NCBI RefSeq assembly: GCF_003254665.1 | Contig: NZ_QHGY01000003.1 | Location: forward strand, 372,286-436,285 | Source of the DNA: Billgrantia lactosivorans | GTDB lineage: Bacteria; Pseudomonadota; Gammaproteobacteria; Pseudomonadales; Halomonadaceae | Direction of reading: 5' to 3' | Length of the DNA stretch: 64,000 bases | Shown here: in pieces, positions 27,275 to 36,232 of the stretch | Position numbering within the stretch: the first letter of the stretch is position 1 | Layout of the letters: each line of letters starts with the position of its first letter | Made by a program: the position numbers and the translations under genes | The notes under the pieces: generated by a model | Database searches by the model: none | Seen by the model: the letters and a program-made list of their open reading frames with translations, nothing else | Told to the model about the DNA's origin: nothing

Positions 27275-29329
27275 TCAGGGCGCCGGTTGCGGCTGTGGCT
27301 CGCTCTCTCCCTCCGAGGGGAGGTTGGGAATGGTGGCGAGGTAGCCCTGTTCGCTGGCGTGGGACAGGAAGCGCAGGTGGCGCTGGTACTCGTTGAGCAC
27401 GTCGTGCACGACCTGCACGCGCGTGTAGCCGTTGAGGTCCTGGCCCAGGCCGCCTTCGGCGAGGTGGACGTCGAGACGCAAATAGTAGTCGTCGTCGGCG
27501 GGCAGGAAGCTCGGTGGCCGCATGCGCTGCGGGCGTATCGCGTAGATGAAGCTGGGGGCGCCGTCGAAGTCGACCTGCAGGGTGGGGCACAGCAGCGGGG
27601 TGCCGTCGACCTGCTGCTCGCTGACGCTGGCCTGCTGGCCGCGCTGCGCGAGTTCCTCGGCCAGTTCGACCAGCGCCGGGCGGATGGCGTGGCGCAGCGT
27701 GGCCTCGGCGCCGTTCTGGGTCGTGGCGTCGAGGGTGCGGTCGAGGCGCTCGCGCCAGTCGCTGCCGGCGGAGGTGCTGGCCACCACCTGATGGCGGGCA
27801 TCGGCCTTGCCGGTCTCGACCTTCAGCGAGCGGTACATGCCGAACATGGTCAGGAAGATGATCGCCGAGAACGGCAGGGCGGTAATCACCACCGCGCTCT
27901 GCAGGGTGCGCAGCCCGCCGGCCATCAGCAGGGCGAGCGTGATCAGGCCGATGATCGCCGACCAGAAGATCCGCAGCCGGGCGGGGGCATCGTGGTTCAC
28001 GTCGCGCAGCACGTAGGTGAAGTTGGACAGCACCAGCGCGCCCGAATCGGCCGAGGTGACGAAGAAGACGATGCTCAGCACCAGCACCAGGGTGGCGGTG
28101 ACGCCGACCAGCGGCAGCTGTTCGAGGAAGGTGTAGATGGTGGCCGGCGGGCGGTCCACGGCCTGTTCGCCGAGCACCACCAGGCCCTGGTCGACCATGT
28201 CGATGCCGCTGTTGCCGAACACGGACATCATCACCATGACGAAGATCAGCGGGATGAACAGGGCGCCGGCGACGAATTCGCGGATGGTGCGGCCGCGGGA
28301 GATGCGCGCCAAGAACAGGCCGACAAAGGGCGCCCAGGCGATCCACCAGCCCCAGAAGAACACCGTCCAGCCGCTGAACCAGCCCTGCGCCTCGGGCGCG
28401 TAGGCATAGGTGTCGAAGCTCTTGCCGGTGAGCGCGACCAGGTAGTCGCCGGTGTTCATGACCAGCATGTTGAGCAGCCTGAGGGTATCGCCCTGGAGCA
28501 GCACGAACAGCACGAGGCCGGCGACCAGCAGCAGGTTGAGCTCGGATAGCCGACGGATGCCGCGCTTGACGCCGCTCACCACCGACAGGGTGGCCAGGGT
28601 CACCACCAGCAGGATCAGCATGATCTGGGCGGGGAGTCCCTCCGGTATGCCGAACAGGTAGGTCAGCCCGTAGTTCATCTGCATCACGCCGATCCCCAGT
28701 GCGGTGGCGATGCCGAACACGGTGGCCAGCACGGCGGCGATGTCCACGGCGTTGCCGATGGGGCCGTAGATGCGCTTGCCCAGCAGGGGATAGAGGGTCG
28801 AGCGGATCGCCAGCGGCAGCCGATGCCGGTAGCTGAAGTAGGCCAGCGCCATGCCCATCAGCACGTAGAGCCCCCAGCCCGAGATGCCCCAGTGCATGAA
28901 GGTCTGCACGATGGCGCGGCGCTGGGCGTCGGCGGTGCCGCCTTCGCCGAGCGGCGGGTTGAGGTAGTGGGTCAGCGGTTCGGAGACCACGAAGAACAGG
29001 ATCGCACCGCCCAGACCGGCGGCGAACAGCATCGCCGACCACGACAGCAGCGAGAACTCGGGGCGCGAGTGATCGGGGCCCAGGCGGATCTTGCCGAAGC
29101 GCGAAAAGCCGATCATCACCACGAAGACCAGGTAGGCGACGACCGCCAGCATGTAGTACCAGCCGAAGTTGTTGCCGATCCAGTCCAGCCCGGCATTGAA
29201 GAACGCCGTGGCGTGTTCGGTGAAGGCGATGGCATAGATCAGGAAGAGCAGGATGCCGGCTACCGAGCCGTGGAAGACGGCCGGGTTGAGTCGATTGCTC
29301 GACTCGGCATCGGGGTTAGGGTTCGTCAT
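27275..29329 (-). CDS. betT: BetT-type high-affinity choline/betaine BCCT transporter
   Basis: A 684-residue BCCT carrier with 12 predicted membrane segments (about residues 20-500). It has the BCCT tryptophan-rich segment FFWGWWIAWAPFVGLFLARISRGRT (about 325-350) and a long cytosolic C-terminal domain of about 180 residues. That long tail is typical of osmoregulated BetT rather than the short betaine carriers. It lies downstream of betC on the same strand (158-base gap), so its likely cargo is choline released from choline sulfate, or choline sulfate itself. The ATG at 29329 fits the family N-terminus; the upstream open frame to 29452 is not BCCT-like. Cargo is inferred. Confidence 0.82.
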   Translation of the reverse strand: MTNPNPDAESSNRLNPAVFHGSVAGILLFLIYAIAFTEHATAFFNAGLDWIGNNFGWYYMLAVVAYLVFVVMIGFSRFGKIRLGPDHSRPEFSLLSWSAMLFAAGLGGAILFFVVSEPLTHYLNPPLGEGGTADAQRRAIVQTFMHWGISGWGLYVLMGMALAYFSYRHRLPLAIRSTLYPLLGKRIYGPIGNAVDIAAVLATVFGIATALGIGVMQMNYGLTYLFGIPEGLPAQIMLILLVVTLATLSVVSGVKRGIRRLSELNLLLVAGLVLFVLLQGDTLRLLNMLVMNTGDYLVALTGKSFDTYAYAPEAQGWFSGWTVFFWGWWIAWAPFVGLFLARISRGRTIREFVAGALFIPLIFVMVMMSVFGNSGIDMVDQGLVVLGEQAVDRPPATIYTFLEQLPLVGVTATLVLVLSIVFFVTSADSGALVLSNFTYVLRDVNHDAPARLRIFWSAIIGLITLALLMAGGLRTLQSAVVITALPFSAIIFLTMFGMYRSLKVETGKADARHQVVASTSAGSDWRERLDRTLDATTQNGAEATLRHAIRPALVELAEELAQRGQQASVSEQQVDGTPLLCPTLQVDFDGAPSFIYAIRPQRMRPPSFLPADDDYYLRLDVHLAEGGLGQDLNGYTRVQVVHDVLNEYQRHLRFLSHASEQGYLATIPNLPSEGESEPQPQPAP

Positions 29330-29487
29330 GGGGAGCGCCTCTCGTATTGTTATGGTCATTGGCTTTTCATGGTGCCCGCATGACTGGGCACCTGGTCGTC
29401 GTCCGGCCCGGCAGGCTTTGCCGGCTCGGGGTGCCCGGCCGGGGCCAGGCACGTCCTCTTTGCTTCGCAGCGTTCAGCGCCGCCCGG

Positions 29488-31014
29488 CTATTCGACCGAG
29501 GCCGCGGGGAAGCGCGCGCGCCGCTCGAGATCGTCCAGGTCAATGGTGTTGCGCATGTACTGGGAACTGGCGTCGAAGAGCGGCTGGTGATCCCAGGGCG
29601 TGACCCTGCCCTGCATGAGCGCGCGCGAGACCAGCTTGCGGCGCCGCTGGCTGGCGATCACCTCGTCGTGCAGCCGCGCATAGTCCCAGCGGCTGGCGAC
29701 CTCGTCGCGGAATTGCTTGCACAGGTCCAGAAAGGCGGGTCGCTGCGCCAGGTTGTCGAGCTCCAGCGGGTCGGCCTCGAGGTCGAACAGCTGGTCCGGG
29801 TCCGGCGCGCTGTGGACGAACTTGTAGCGCCCACGGCGGATCATCAGCAGCGGCGCGATGGCCCCCTCGCCGAGGTATTCGCCGATCACTTCGTCGTGGC
29901 CGCCGCTGCCGGTCAGGTGCGGCAGCAGGCTGCGGCCGTCCGGGGGCGCGGCGTATTCCGGCGCGATACCGTCGTTGGCGAGTTCGGCGAAGGTCGGCAA
30001 CAGGTCCATGGTCGACACCGACTCGCGCACCCGCCCCGGGGCGAAGCGGCCCGGGGCGTGGACGATCATCGGCACCCGCGCCGAGTCCTCGAACCAGCTC
30101 ATCTTGTACCAGAGCCCGCGCTCGCCGAGCATGTCGCCGTGGTCGCCGGAGAAGACGATGATGGTGTCGTCGGCCAGGCCGGTCTCCTCGAGGGTCTTCA
30201 GCACGGCGCCGATCTGGTCGTCGACGTAGCTGATCGCCCCATAGTAGGCATGCCGCGCGTTGCGGATCTGCGCGTCGCTGAGGGTCTCCTCGTCGAGCTG
30301 GTAGACGTGGCGCAGGCGCCTGGAGTGCGGGTCCATCAGCTCGCGCGCGTAGGGCACGCGAGGCAGGTCGATGGCGTCGTGGTCGTAGCGATCCCAGTAC
30401 TCCTGCGGGATGGTGTAGGGGTCATGGGGGTGGGTCAGCGACACGGTCAGGCAGAAGGGGCGCTGCTCGCCGTTGCGAACGTAGTCGTAGAGAAAGCGCC
30501 TGGCGCGGAAGGTGACCTCGTCGTCGAAGTCGAGCTGGTTGGAGCGCACGCAGGGGCCTGCCTGGGTGACCGAGGACATGTTGTGGTAATAGCTCGGCCG
30601 CGCGTCGACATTCTCCCAGTCGACGAACCAGCCGAAGTCGGCCGGATAGATATCGGTGGTCAGGCGCTCCTCGAAGCCGTGTAGCTGGTCGGGGCCGCAG
30701 AAGTGCATCTTGCCCGATAGCGCGGTGAGGTAACCCGCATCACGCAGGTAGTGCGCGTAGGTAGGAATGTCGGCGGCAAAGTCGGCGGCGTTGTCGTAGG
30801 CGCCGATGCGCGACGGCAGCTGGCCGGCCATCAGGGTGAAGCGAGACGGCGCGCACAGCGGGCTGTTGCAGTAGGCCGAGTCGAACACCACGCCCTCGGC
30901 GGCCAGGCGCGACAGGTTCGGCGTCTTCACCAGCGGGTGGCCGTGGAAGGGCAGTGCCGAGGCGGCCATCTGGTCGGCCATCAGGAACAGGATATTGGGC
31001 TGCTTGTGCGTCAT
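29488..31014 (-). CDS. betC: Choline-sulfatase
   Basis: A 508-residue type I sulfatase. The formylglycine site C54-A-P-S-R58 follows the N-terminal metal site (NILFLMADQMAASALPFHG, where one metal aspartate is D14). Other marks are GKMHFCGPDQLHGFEERLTTDIYPADFGW (about residues 108-136) and FSGDHGDMLGERGLWYKMSWFE, both characteristic of choline-sulfatases. BetC hydrolyses choline-O-sulfate to choline and sulfate. Ser/Cys maturation by a formylglycine-generating system is required in the family. The ATG at 31014 gives the family start MTHKQPNILF. It is divergent from a LysR gene and upstream of betT, matching known choline-sulfate operons. Confidence 0.9.
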   Translation of the reverse strand: MTHKQPNILFLMADQMAASALPFHGHPLVKTPNLSRLAAEGVVFDSAYCNSPLCAPSRFTLMAGQLPSRIGAYDNAADFAADIPTYAHYLRDAGYLTALSGKMHFCGPDQLHGFEERLTTDIYPADFGWFVDWENVDARPSYYHNMSSVTQAGPCVRSNQLDFDDEVTFRARRFLYDYVRNGEQRPFCLTVSLTHPHDPYTIPQEYWDRYDHDAIDLPRVPYARELMDPHSRRLRHVYQLDEETLSDAQIRNARHAYYGAISYVDDQIGAVLKTLEETGLADDTIIVFSGDHGDMLGERGLWYKMSWFEDSARVPMIVHAPGRFAPGRVRESVSTMDLLPTFAELANDGIAPEYAAPPDGRSLLPHLTGSGGHDEVIGEYLGEGAIAPLLMIRRGRYKFVHSAPDPDQLFDLEADPLELDNLAQRPAFLDLCKQFRDEVASRWDYARLHDEVIASQRRRKLVSRALMQGRVTPWDHQPLFDASSQYMRNTIDLDDLERRARFPAASVE

Positions 31015-31137
31015 GGGGCCTCTCTCGTCGGTCATGGGGAGCGGTGGGCGGGCGCTCGGTGCCAGTCTTCGCTGGCCGTGCCGATAGTCTCCCTGCTAAT
31101 CTCAAGGCCTGTAAACTCGCTGAATTTTTATGGGAGG

Positions 31138-31154
31138 CATTAGAAGAACTAATG
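31138..31154. promoter_or_regulatory. Dyad overlapping the LysR start codon
   Basis: CATTAG-AAGAA-CTAATG is a perfect six-base inverted repeat that includes the ATG of the LysR gene (31152-31154). It could be an autoregulatory site or an mRNA hairpin hiding the start. Its position could also be chance; no T-N11-A box was assigned. Confidence 0.35.
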
Positions 31155-32063
31155 TCGTGGATTGCCCGGGCGGCCTCGCCCAACGGCCTGCGCGTGTTCG
31201 AGGCGGCGGCCCGGCACCTGAGTTTCACCGCCGCGGCGCGCGAGCTGCGCTCGACCCAGTCGGCCGTTAGCCAGCAGGTGCGCGCGCTCGAGGAGCAGCT
31301 CGGCCTCGTGCTGTTCGAGCGCATCTATCGCGGGGTGAAGCTGACCGAGGCGGGGCATGCGCTGTTCCTCAGCGTGCAGGAGGGCTTCGCCACCATCGAT
31401 CGCACCATCGAGCGCCTCCAGCACAAGCAGCGTCACCCGCACGTGAACATCCTCACCGACTTCTCGTTCGCGGCGTACTGGCTGATGCCGCGGCTGCCGC
31501 GCTTCCGCGAACGCCATCCGCACATCGACGTGCGCATCGTGACCAACCAAGGGGTGCTCGACTGGCGTTCCCAGGAGGTCGATGTGGCGATCGTGTTCTG
31601 TGACGAGAGAACTCTCGCTGGGGGCGTTCCCCTGTTGATTCGAGAAGAGGTCTTTCCGGTCTGCAACCCGGGTTTCCTGCGCCAGCATGGGCCGATCGCG
31701 AATCTCGGGGCGCTCAGCCGAGCGCCGCTGTTGACGCTGACCGCCGATCAGGGCCAGCGCTGGCTGGACTGGCCGAGCTACTTCGAGCAGCTGGGCGGCA
31801 TCGCCTATCTCGAGTCGTCCGAGTTGACGTTCAACAACTACACTCTGCTGATCCAGGCGGCCATCGCCGGGCAGGGAGTCGCGATGGGCTGGCGCGGGCT
31901 GGTCGATGACCTGCTGGAGAGCGACATGCTGGTCGGCCTGCACGACCTGAGGCTCTGTTCACGGCGGGGCTATGGCTTGGTCGATGCACGGCCCGATGCC
32001 GCGGGTGAAGCCAAGCGCGTCTTCCAGGCGTGGGTGCTGGAGTGCGCGGCGCAGGGCGCCTGA
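31152..32063 (+). CDS. LysR-family regulator of choline-sulfate use
   Basis: A 303-residue LysR protein. The winged helix-turn-helix is at about residues 10-70 (LRVFEAAARHLSFTAAARELRSTQSAVSQQVRALEEQLG), followed by the effector-binding domain. It belongs to the GcvA-like subgroup (NGLRVFEAAARHLSF). The gene is divergent from betC with a 137-base shared promoter region, the standard arrangement for a LysR protein that controls the neighbouring operon, so choline sulfate or choline is the likely inducer. The ATG at 31152 gives the family N-terminus; upstream open frame to 30954 lies inside betC antisense. Confidence 0.85.
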   Translation: MSWIARAASPNGLRVFEAAARHLSFTAAARELRSTQSAVSQQVRALEEQLGLVLFERIYRGVKLTEAGHALFLSVQEGFATIDRTIERLQHKQRHPHVNILTDFSFAAYWLMPRLPRFRERHPHIDVRIVTNQGVLDWRSQEVDVAIVFCDERTLAGGVPLLIREEVFPVCNPGFLRQHGPIANLGALSRAPLLTLTADQGQRWLDWPSYFEQLGGIAYLESSELTFNNYTLLIQAAIAGQGVAMGWRGLVDDLLESDMLVGLHDLRLCSRRGYGLVDARPDAAGEAKRVFQAWVLECAAQGA

Positions 32064-32076
32064 GCGGGGAAAAGGG

Positions 32077-32103
32077 GCCGGGCGCAGCCTGGCTGCGCCC
32101 GGC
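32077..32103. terminator. Bidirectional terminator hairpin
   Basis: A 12-bp perfect stem (GCCGGGCGCAGC / GCTGCGCCCGGC, loop CTG) lies between the convergent LysR gene and the small secreted-protein gene, just beyond both stops. It is preceded by an A-rich stretch, which is a T-run on the minus strand. Confidence 0.75.
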
Positions 32104-32110
32104 AGGGGCG

Positions 32111-32362
32111 TCACAGGCCGAGAATCTCCTTGGCCTCGTTCAGCGCCTCCTCGGACTGGGCGTGGTCGCCGTCGTTGTGGTACTGCTCGCCCTGCTCGCG
32201 CAGCTCGCGCACCCGCTCGAGGTCCTCCTCACTGAGCTGGGAGACCTTGGCGTCGTCTGCCAGCGCCTCGTCGACCTCGGACATGAGCATGGGGCACTGG
32301 GCGGCCCAGGCCGGTGACATGAAGGCCATCAACACCAGTGCGACAAAGAGTTTCCTGATCAT
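32111..32362 (-). CDS. Small secreted protein of unknown function
   Basis: An 83-residue protein. Residues 1-19 form a signal peptide (MIRKLFVALVLMAFMSPAWA, cleavage after AWA). The mature part of about 63 residues is acidic and helical (SEVDEALADDAKVSQLSEEDLERVRELREQ), ending in EALNEAKEILGL. One cysteine follows the cleavage site (QCPML), but the lipobox is poor. The start at 32362 is supported by GGAGG in the upstream sequence. No function is known to me; it would act in the periplasm. Confidence 0.75.
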   Translation of the reverse strand: MIRKLFVALVLMAFMSPAWAAQCPMLMSEVDEALADDAKVSQLSEEDLERVRELREQGEQYHNDGDHAQSEEALNEAKEILGL

Positions 32363-32640
32363 GGTGGGGTTCCTCCCGTGAGGCACACCCGGTCAAGGTC
32401 TTCCGGGACGGCCTGGATGATTGTTCTGTCGGGCTTCGCCATTGCCGGGCGCCGGGAAAAGTGGCTGGCGCGCAGTGCCATGGCTGGCGCTGTCAGTATA
32501 GATGGCCGTGGCGCTTCACACCGAAACGCCGGGGTCACCACGGCATGGGTCGTCCGGATGCCTGTTGGCAGGCACGGTCGGTGCCTTTAGGCTGGGCGGA
32601 AAAACAGCGAAGTCTTGAACTTATGAAGAGGAAAGGCCTC

Positions 32641-34290
32641 ATGAAGACCCCGAACGATACGGCGTCGTCCTCCGTGGCGAGCGACATGCACACGGATTAC
32701 ACCGTGGGCCAGGACAACATCGAGGGGCGGCTGGGGCCTATCGGCTTCGACATACACAATCGGGTCTTCGCCGTCTCGGCGCTCGCCTCCGTCGTTTTCA
32801 TCATCCTGACCCTGCTGTTCCCGGAAAGAGCGGGTGCCATCTTCCAGGCCATCGTCGGTTTCGCCACCGGCACCCTCGACTGGTACTTCATGCTGCTGGT
32901 GGATTTCTTCATCCTGTTCTGTATCGCGCTCGTCCTGCTGCCCTACGGCTCGGTGCGCCTGGGCGGGCCCGATGCCCGTCCGGATTACGGCTATCTCTCC
33001 TGGTTCGCGATGCTGTTTTCCGCCGGTATCGGGATTGGCCTGCTGTTCTTCGGCGTGCTGGAGCCGGTCTATCACGCCAACGTCTCCCTGCCGCTGGGTA
33101 TCCCTTCCCCATTCGGCGCCGACGGCGAGCTCGACCCGGCGGCCATCCCTGAGGCGACAGCCCTGGGCCTGGCCGGCACCTACCTGCACTGGGGCATTCA
33201 CGGCTGGGCGGTCTACGTGGTGATGGCGCTGGCCCTGGCGATATTCACCTACAACAAGGGCTTGCCGTTCTCCATCCGTTCGGCCTTCTTCCCGATCCTG
33301 GGTGAGCGCGTGTGGGGCTGGTGGGGGCATGTGATCGACATCCTGGCGGTGTTCTCCACCCTGTTCGGGCTGGCCACCTCGCTGGGGCTGGGGGCGCAGC
33401 AGGCCAATGCGGGGATGAATTTCGTCTTTGGCCTCGAGGTCGGCGCCACGGCCCAGGTGATCATCATCGTGCTGGTCACGGCGGTGGCCCTGGTGTCGGT
33501 ATGGCGGGGGCTGGAGGGCGGTGTGAAGAAGCTCTCCGAGATCAACATGATCATGGCGGTGCTGTTCTTCTTCTTCGTGCTGCTGGCCGGGCCGACGCTG
33601 GTGGCCCTGAGCGGCTTCTGGACGGGGCTTGCGACCTACGTGACGGAGTTCGTGCCGCTGTCGGCTCCCTTCGGGCGCGAGGATGACGCCTATCGTCAGG
33701 ACTGGACGATCTTCTACTGGGCCTGGTGGGTGAGCTGGGCGCCGTTCGTGGGCATGTTCATCGCCCGGGTGTCGCGAGGGCGCACGGTGCGTGAGTTCGT
33801 CATCTGCGTGCTGCTGATCCCCAGCCTGTTCATCTTCATCTGGATGGGGGTGTTCGGCAGCGTCGCTCTCGATCAGCTCTATGCCGCGCCGGAGATCAGC
33901 CTGGTCAAGGAGTACGTGATCGACAGCTACCGCCCCGAGCTGTCGCTGTTCGGCATGCTCAATGAGCTGCCGCTGACCGCGCTGATGTCGACCCTCGGCA
34001 TCGTGCTGGCCTTGATCTTCTTCGTCACCTCGTCGGATTCCGGCTCGCTGGTGATCGACACCATCACCGCGGGGGGCAAGATCGATGCGCCCCGGCCGCA
34101 GCGCATGTTCTGGGCCACGGTGGAGGGGCTGATCGCCATCGTGCTGCTTCTGGGGGGCGGCCTGGCGGCATTGCAGGCCGGGGTGACGGCAACGGCGATT
34201 CCATTCTCCGTGGTGATGCTGCTGATGTGCTACTCGATCGTCAAGGCGCTCAACGGCGAGCTGCGCCGCAAGCGCGCCGGGTACCGCTGA
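32641..34290 (+). CDS. BCCT-family betaine/choline transporter, short C-terminus
   Basis: A 549-residue BCCT carrier with 12 predicted membrane segments. The tryptophan-rich signature reads IFYWAWWVSWAPFVGMFIARVSRGRT (about residues 355-380). Unlike the protein at 27275-29329 it has only a short tail after the last membrane segment (NGELRRKRAGYR), which fits glycine-betaine, ectoine or related carriers that lack a large osmosensory domain. The ATG at 32641 is preferred because AGGAAAGG lies upstream; an ATG at 32623 is an alternative. The 278 bases upstream (32363-32640) show no gene or clear operator. Confidence 0.85.
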   Translation: MKTPNDTASSSVASDMHTDYTVGQDNIEGRLGPIGFDIHNRVFAVSALASVVFIILTLLFPERAGAIFQAIVGFATGTLDWYFMLLVDFFILFCIALVLLPYGSVRLGGPDARPDYGYLSWFAMLFSAGIGIGLLFFGVLEPVYHANVSLPLGIPSPFGADGELDPAAIPEATALGLAGTYLHWGIHGWAVYVVMALALAIFTYNKGLPFSIRSAFFPILGERVWGWWGHVIDILAVFSTLFGLATSLGLGAQQANAGMNFVFGLEVGATAQVIIIVLVTAVALVSVWRGLEGGVKKLSEINMIMAVLFFFFVLLAGPTLVALSGFWTGLATYVTEFVPLSAPFGREDDAYRQDWTIFYWAWWVSWAPFVGMFIARVSRGRTVREFVICVLLIPSLFIFIWMGVFGSVALDQLYAAPEISLVKEYVIDSYRPELSLFGMLNELPLTALMSTLGIVLALIFFVTSSDSGSLVIDTITAGGKIDAPRPQRMFWATVEGLIAIVLLLGGGLAALQAGVTATAIPFSVVMLLMCYSIVKALNGELRRKRAGYR

Positions 34291-34330
34291 CCGCGCCCGC
34301 TCCAGCCCCGCGGCGCCGCAAAACGACAAA

Positions 34331-34355
34331 CGCCCCGCTGGCGAGCCACGGGGCG
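34331..34355. terminator. Convergent terminator hairpin
   Basis: CGCCCCG (34331-34337) and CGGGGCG (34349-34355) can pair across an 11-base loop between the convergent BCCT and glcG genes. Flanking AAA and TTGT tracts give partial T-runs on both strands. Confidence 0.55.
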
Positions 34356-34377
34356 CTTGTGGTTCAACGAGAAGAGA

Positions 34378-34779
34378 TCAGCCGATGGCGGCGATGCCGG
34401 CCTTGGCGATCTGCACGTCCTGGTCGGGCTTGACGCCGGAGACGCCCACGGTGCCGGCCATCTCTCCCTCGACCATCACCGGCACGCCGCCGGAGAGCAG
34501 GCCCGAGAGCGGTGCGGAGAGAAAGGCGTTGCGCCCGCCGTTGATCATCTCCTCGAAGGCCTGGGTCTCGCGGGCGCCGAGCGCCGAGCTGCGCGCCTTC
34601 TGGGTGGCGATGTCGGGGGTCATGGCCGGGGCCCCATCGAGGCGGCGCAGGCCGAGCAGGTGGCCACCGTCGTCGGCCACCGCGATGGTCACCTTCCAGC
34701 CGTTGGCTTCGGCTTCTTTCTGGGCCGAGTCGAGGATGGCGTTGACGTCGGTCAGGGTGAGTACGGGTTTGGTCTTCAT
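34378..34779 (-). CDS. glcG: GlcG/HbpS-family protein of the glycolate operon
   Basis: A 133-residue protein of the GlcG/HbpS (DUF336) family. It has the motifs VTIAVADDGGHLLGLRRLDGA, ATQKARSSALGARET and the glycine-rich end GVPVMVEGEMAGTVGVSGVKPDQDVQIAKAGI. The family is widespread beside glycolate genes; the biochemical role is not settled. It lies downstream of glcF on the same strand with a 185-base gap. The ATG at 34779 has AGGAGAG just upstream and is preferred to 34836. Confidence 0.85.
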   Translation of the reverse strand: MKTKPVLTLTDVNAILDSAQKEAEANGWKVTIAVADDGGHLLGLRRLDGAPAMTPDIATQKARSSALGARETQAFEEMINGGRNAFLSAPLSGLLSGGVPVMVEGEMAGTVGVSGVKPDQDVQIAKAGIAAIG

Positions 34780-34964
34780 GGGGCTCTCCTTGAGTCGCAA
34801 TGTTGCCGGTGATGAGCTTCCCGGCGACAAAGCCACGCGAGGGCGCTGTGAACCCGTCCCTGGGCGCTACTTTTGCCATCCATGGAAAAGACCCTCGCTT
34901 TGGCTTGTCCCCGGCGCTCATCGGATGCGGTGCTGAATGCTCTCTTATGCGCTGCCCGCCGAAG

Positions 34965-36212
34965 CTAGTTGTTTACGGGCGGTGGCAATGCGTCATCGAC
35001 AATTTCAATCCAATGCCTGACCGGCGTGCGCCCCGCGCCGTTGAGGTGGGTCTGGCAGCCGATGTTGGCGGTCACGATGGTTTCCGGGTTGCCGGCCTCG
35101 AGGGCGTTGAGCTTGTTGTCGCGCAGCTGGGTGGCGAGCTCCGGCTGGGTGATCGAGTAGGTGCCCGCCGAGCCGCAGCAGAGGTGGGCATCGGCCACCG
35201 GCGTCAGGGTGAAGCCGAGCCTGACCAGCACGCCCTCCACCGCGCCGCCGAGCTTCTGGGCGTGCTGCAGGGTGCAGGGGCAGTGGAACGCCAGCCGGCG
35301 GCCCTGGTTGACCTCGAGGTTGGTCAGGTCCTCGTCGCGCAGCACCTCGACCAGGTCCCTGGCCAGCTCGCTCACGCGCCTGGCCTTGTCGGCGTAGGCG
35401 GGGTCGTCGGCGAGGATGTCGCGATACTCCTTGACGAAGGCGCCGCAGCCGCTGGCGGTCTGGACGATGGCTTCCGCCCCGGCCTCGATGTGCGGCCACC
35501 AGGCGTCGATGTTGGCCCGCGCGCGGGCGCGGCCGTCGTCCTGGGCATTGAGGTGGAAGTCGATGGCGCCGCAGCAGCCGGCCTCGCTCACCGGTGTGAG
35601 GCCGATGCCCAGGCGATCGAGCACCCGCGCCGTGGCGGCGTTGGTGTTGGGCGAAAGCCCCGGCTGCACGCAGCCCTCGAGGATCAGCATCTGCCGCTCA
35701 TGGCGCTTGTGGTCGGGGCGCGTGCCGGCATCCACCGGCCTGGGGGGCAGCTTGTCCTTGAGCTTGCCGGGCACCAGCGGGCGGAAGGTCTGGCCCAGCT
35801 TGAGCAGCGCCTGGAAGCGCCTGGGTTCCACCAGTGCCTTGCGCAGGGCATAACGCTGGGCGCGGTCGGCGGTGCTGCGGGGCACCCGGCGCTCGATCTC
35901 GGCGCGGCCGATGTCGAGCAGCTTGTGATACTCGACGCCGGAGGGGCAGGTGGTCTCGCAGTTGCGGCAGGTCAGGCAGCGGTCCAGGTGCAGCCGGGTC
36001 TGCTCGGTGACATTGTCGCTGTCGTCGGGGTTCTCGAGCATCTGCTTCATCAGGTAGATGCGCCCGCGCGGCCCGTCGCGCTCGTCGCCCAGCAACTGGT
36101 AGGTGGGGCAGGTGGCGTTGCAGAAGCCGCAGTGCACGCAAGTGCGCAGGACGCGGTCGGCCTCCTGGATATGCGGCTGCTTGAGGGCTTCCTCGGTAAA
36201 GTGCGTCTGCAT
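34965..36212 (-). CDS. glcF: Glycolate oxidase iron-sulfur subunit
   Basis: A 415-residue iron-sulfur protein. Two ferredoxin-type motifs bind [4Fe-4S] clusters: C25/C28/C31/C35 ([12 protein letters not shown]) and C79/C82/C85/C89 ([12 protein letters not shown]). Two cysteine-rich CCG domains follow ([15 protein letters not shown]...[12 protein letters not shown] and [12 protein letters not shown]...[11 protein letters not shown]), typical of GlcF and LldE-type proteins. With GlcD and GlcE it oxidises glycolate (or D-lactate) to glyoxylate at the membrane and passes electrons to the respiratory chain. It lies 20 bases after glcE. Confidence 0.92.
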   Translation of the reverse strand: MQTHFTEEALKQPHIQEADRVLRTCVHCGFCNATCPTYQLLGDERDGPRGRIYLMKQMLENPDDSDNVTEQTRLHLDRCLTCRNCETTCPSGVEYHKLLDIGRAEIERRVPRSTADRAQRYALRKALVEPRRFQALLKLGQTFRPLVPGKLKDKLPPRPVDAGTRPDHKRHERQMLILEGCVQPGLSPNTNAATARVLDRLGIGLTPVSEAGCCGAIDFHLNAQDDGRARARANIDAWWPHIEAGAEAIVQTASGCGAFVKEYRDILADDPAYADKARRVSELARDLVEVLRDEDLTNLEVNQGRRLAFHCPCTLQHAQKLGGAVEGVLVRLGFTLTPVADAHLCCGSAGTYSITQPELATQLRDNKLNALEAGNPETIVTANIGCQTHLNGAGRTPVRHWIEIVDDALPPPVNN

Positions 36213-36232
36213 GTTTCGTGATCCTGTGCGTC

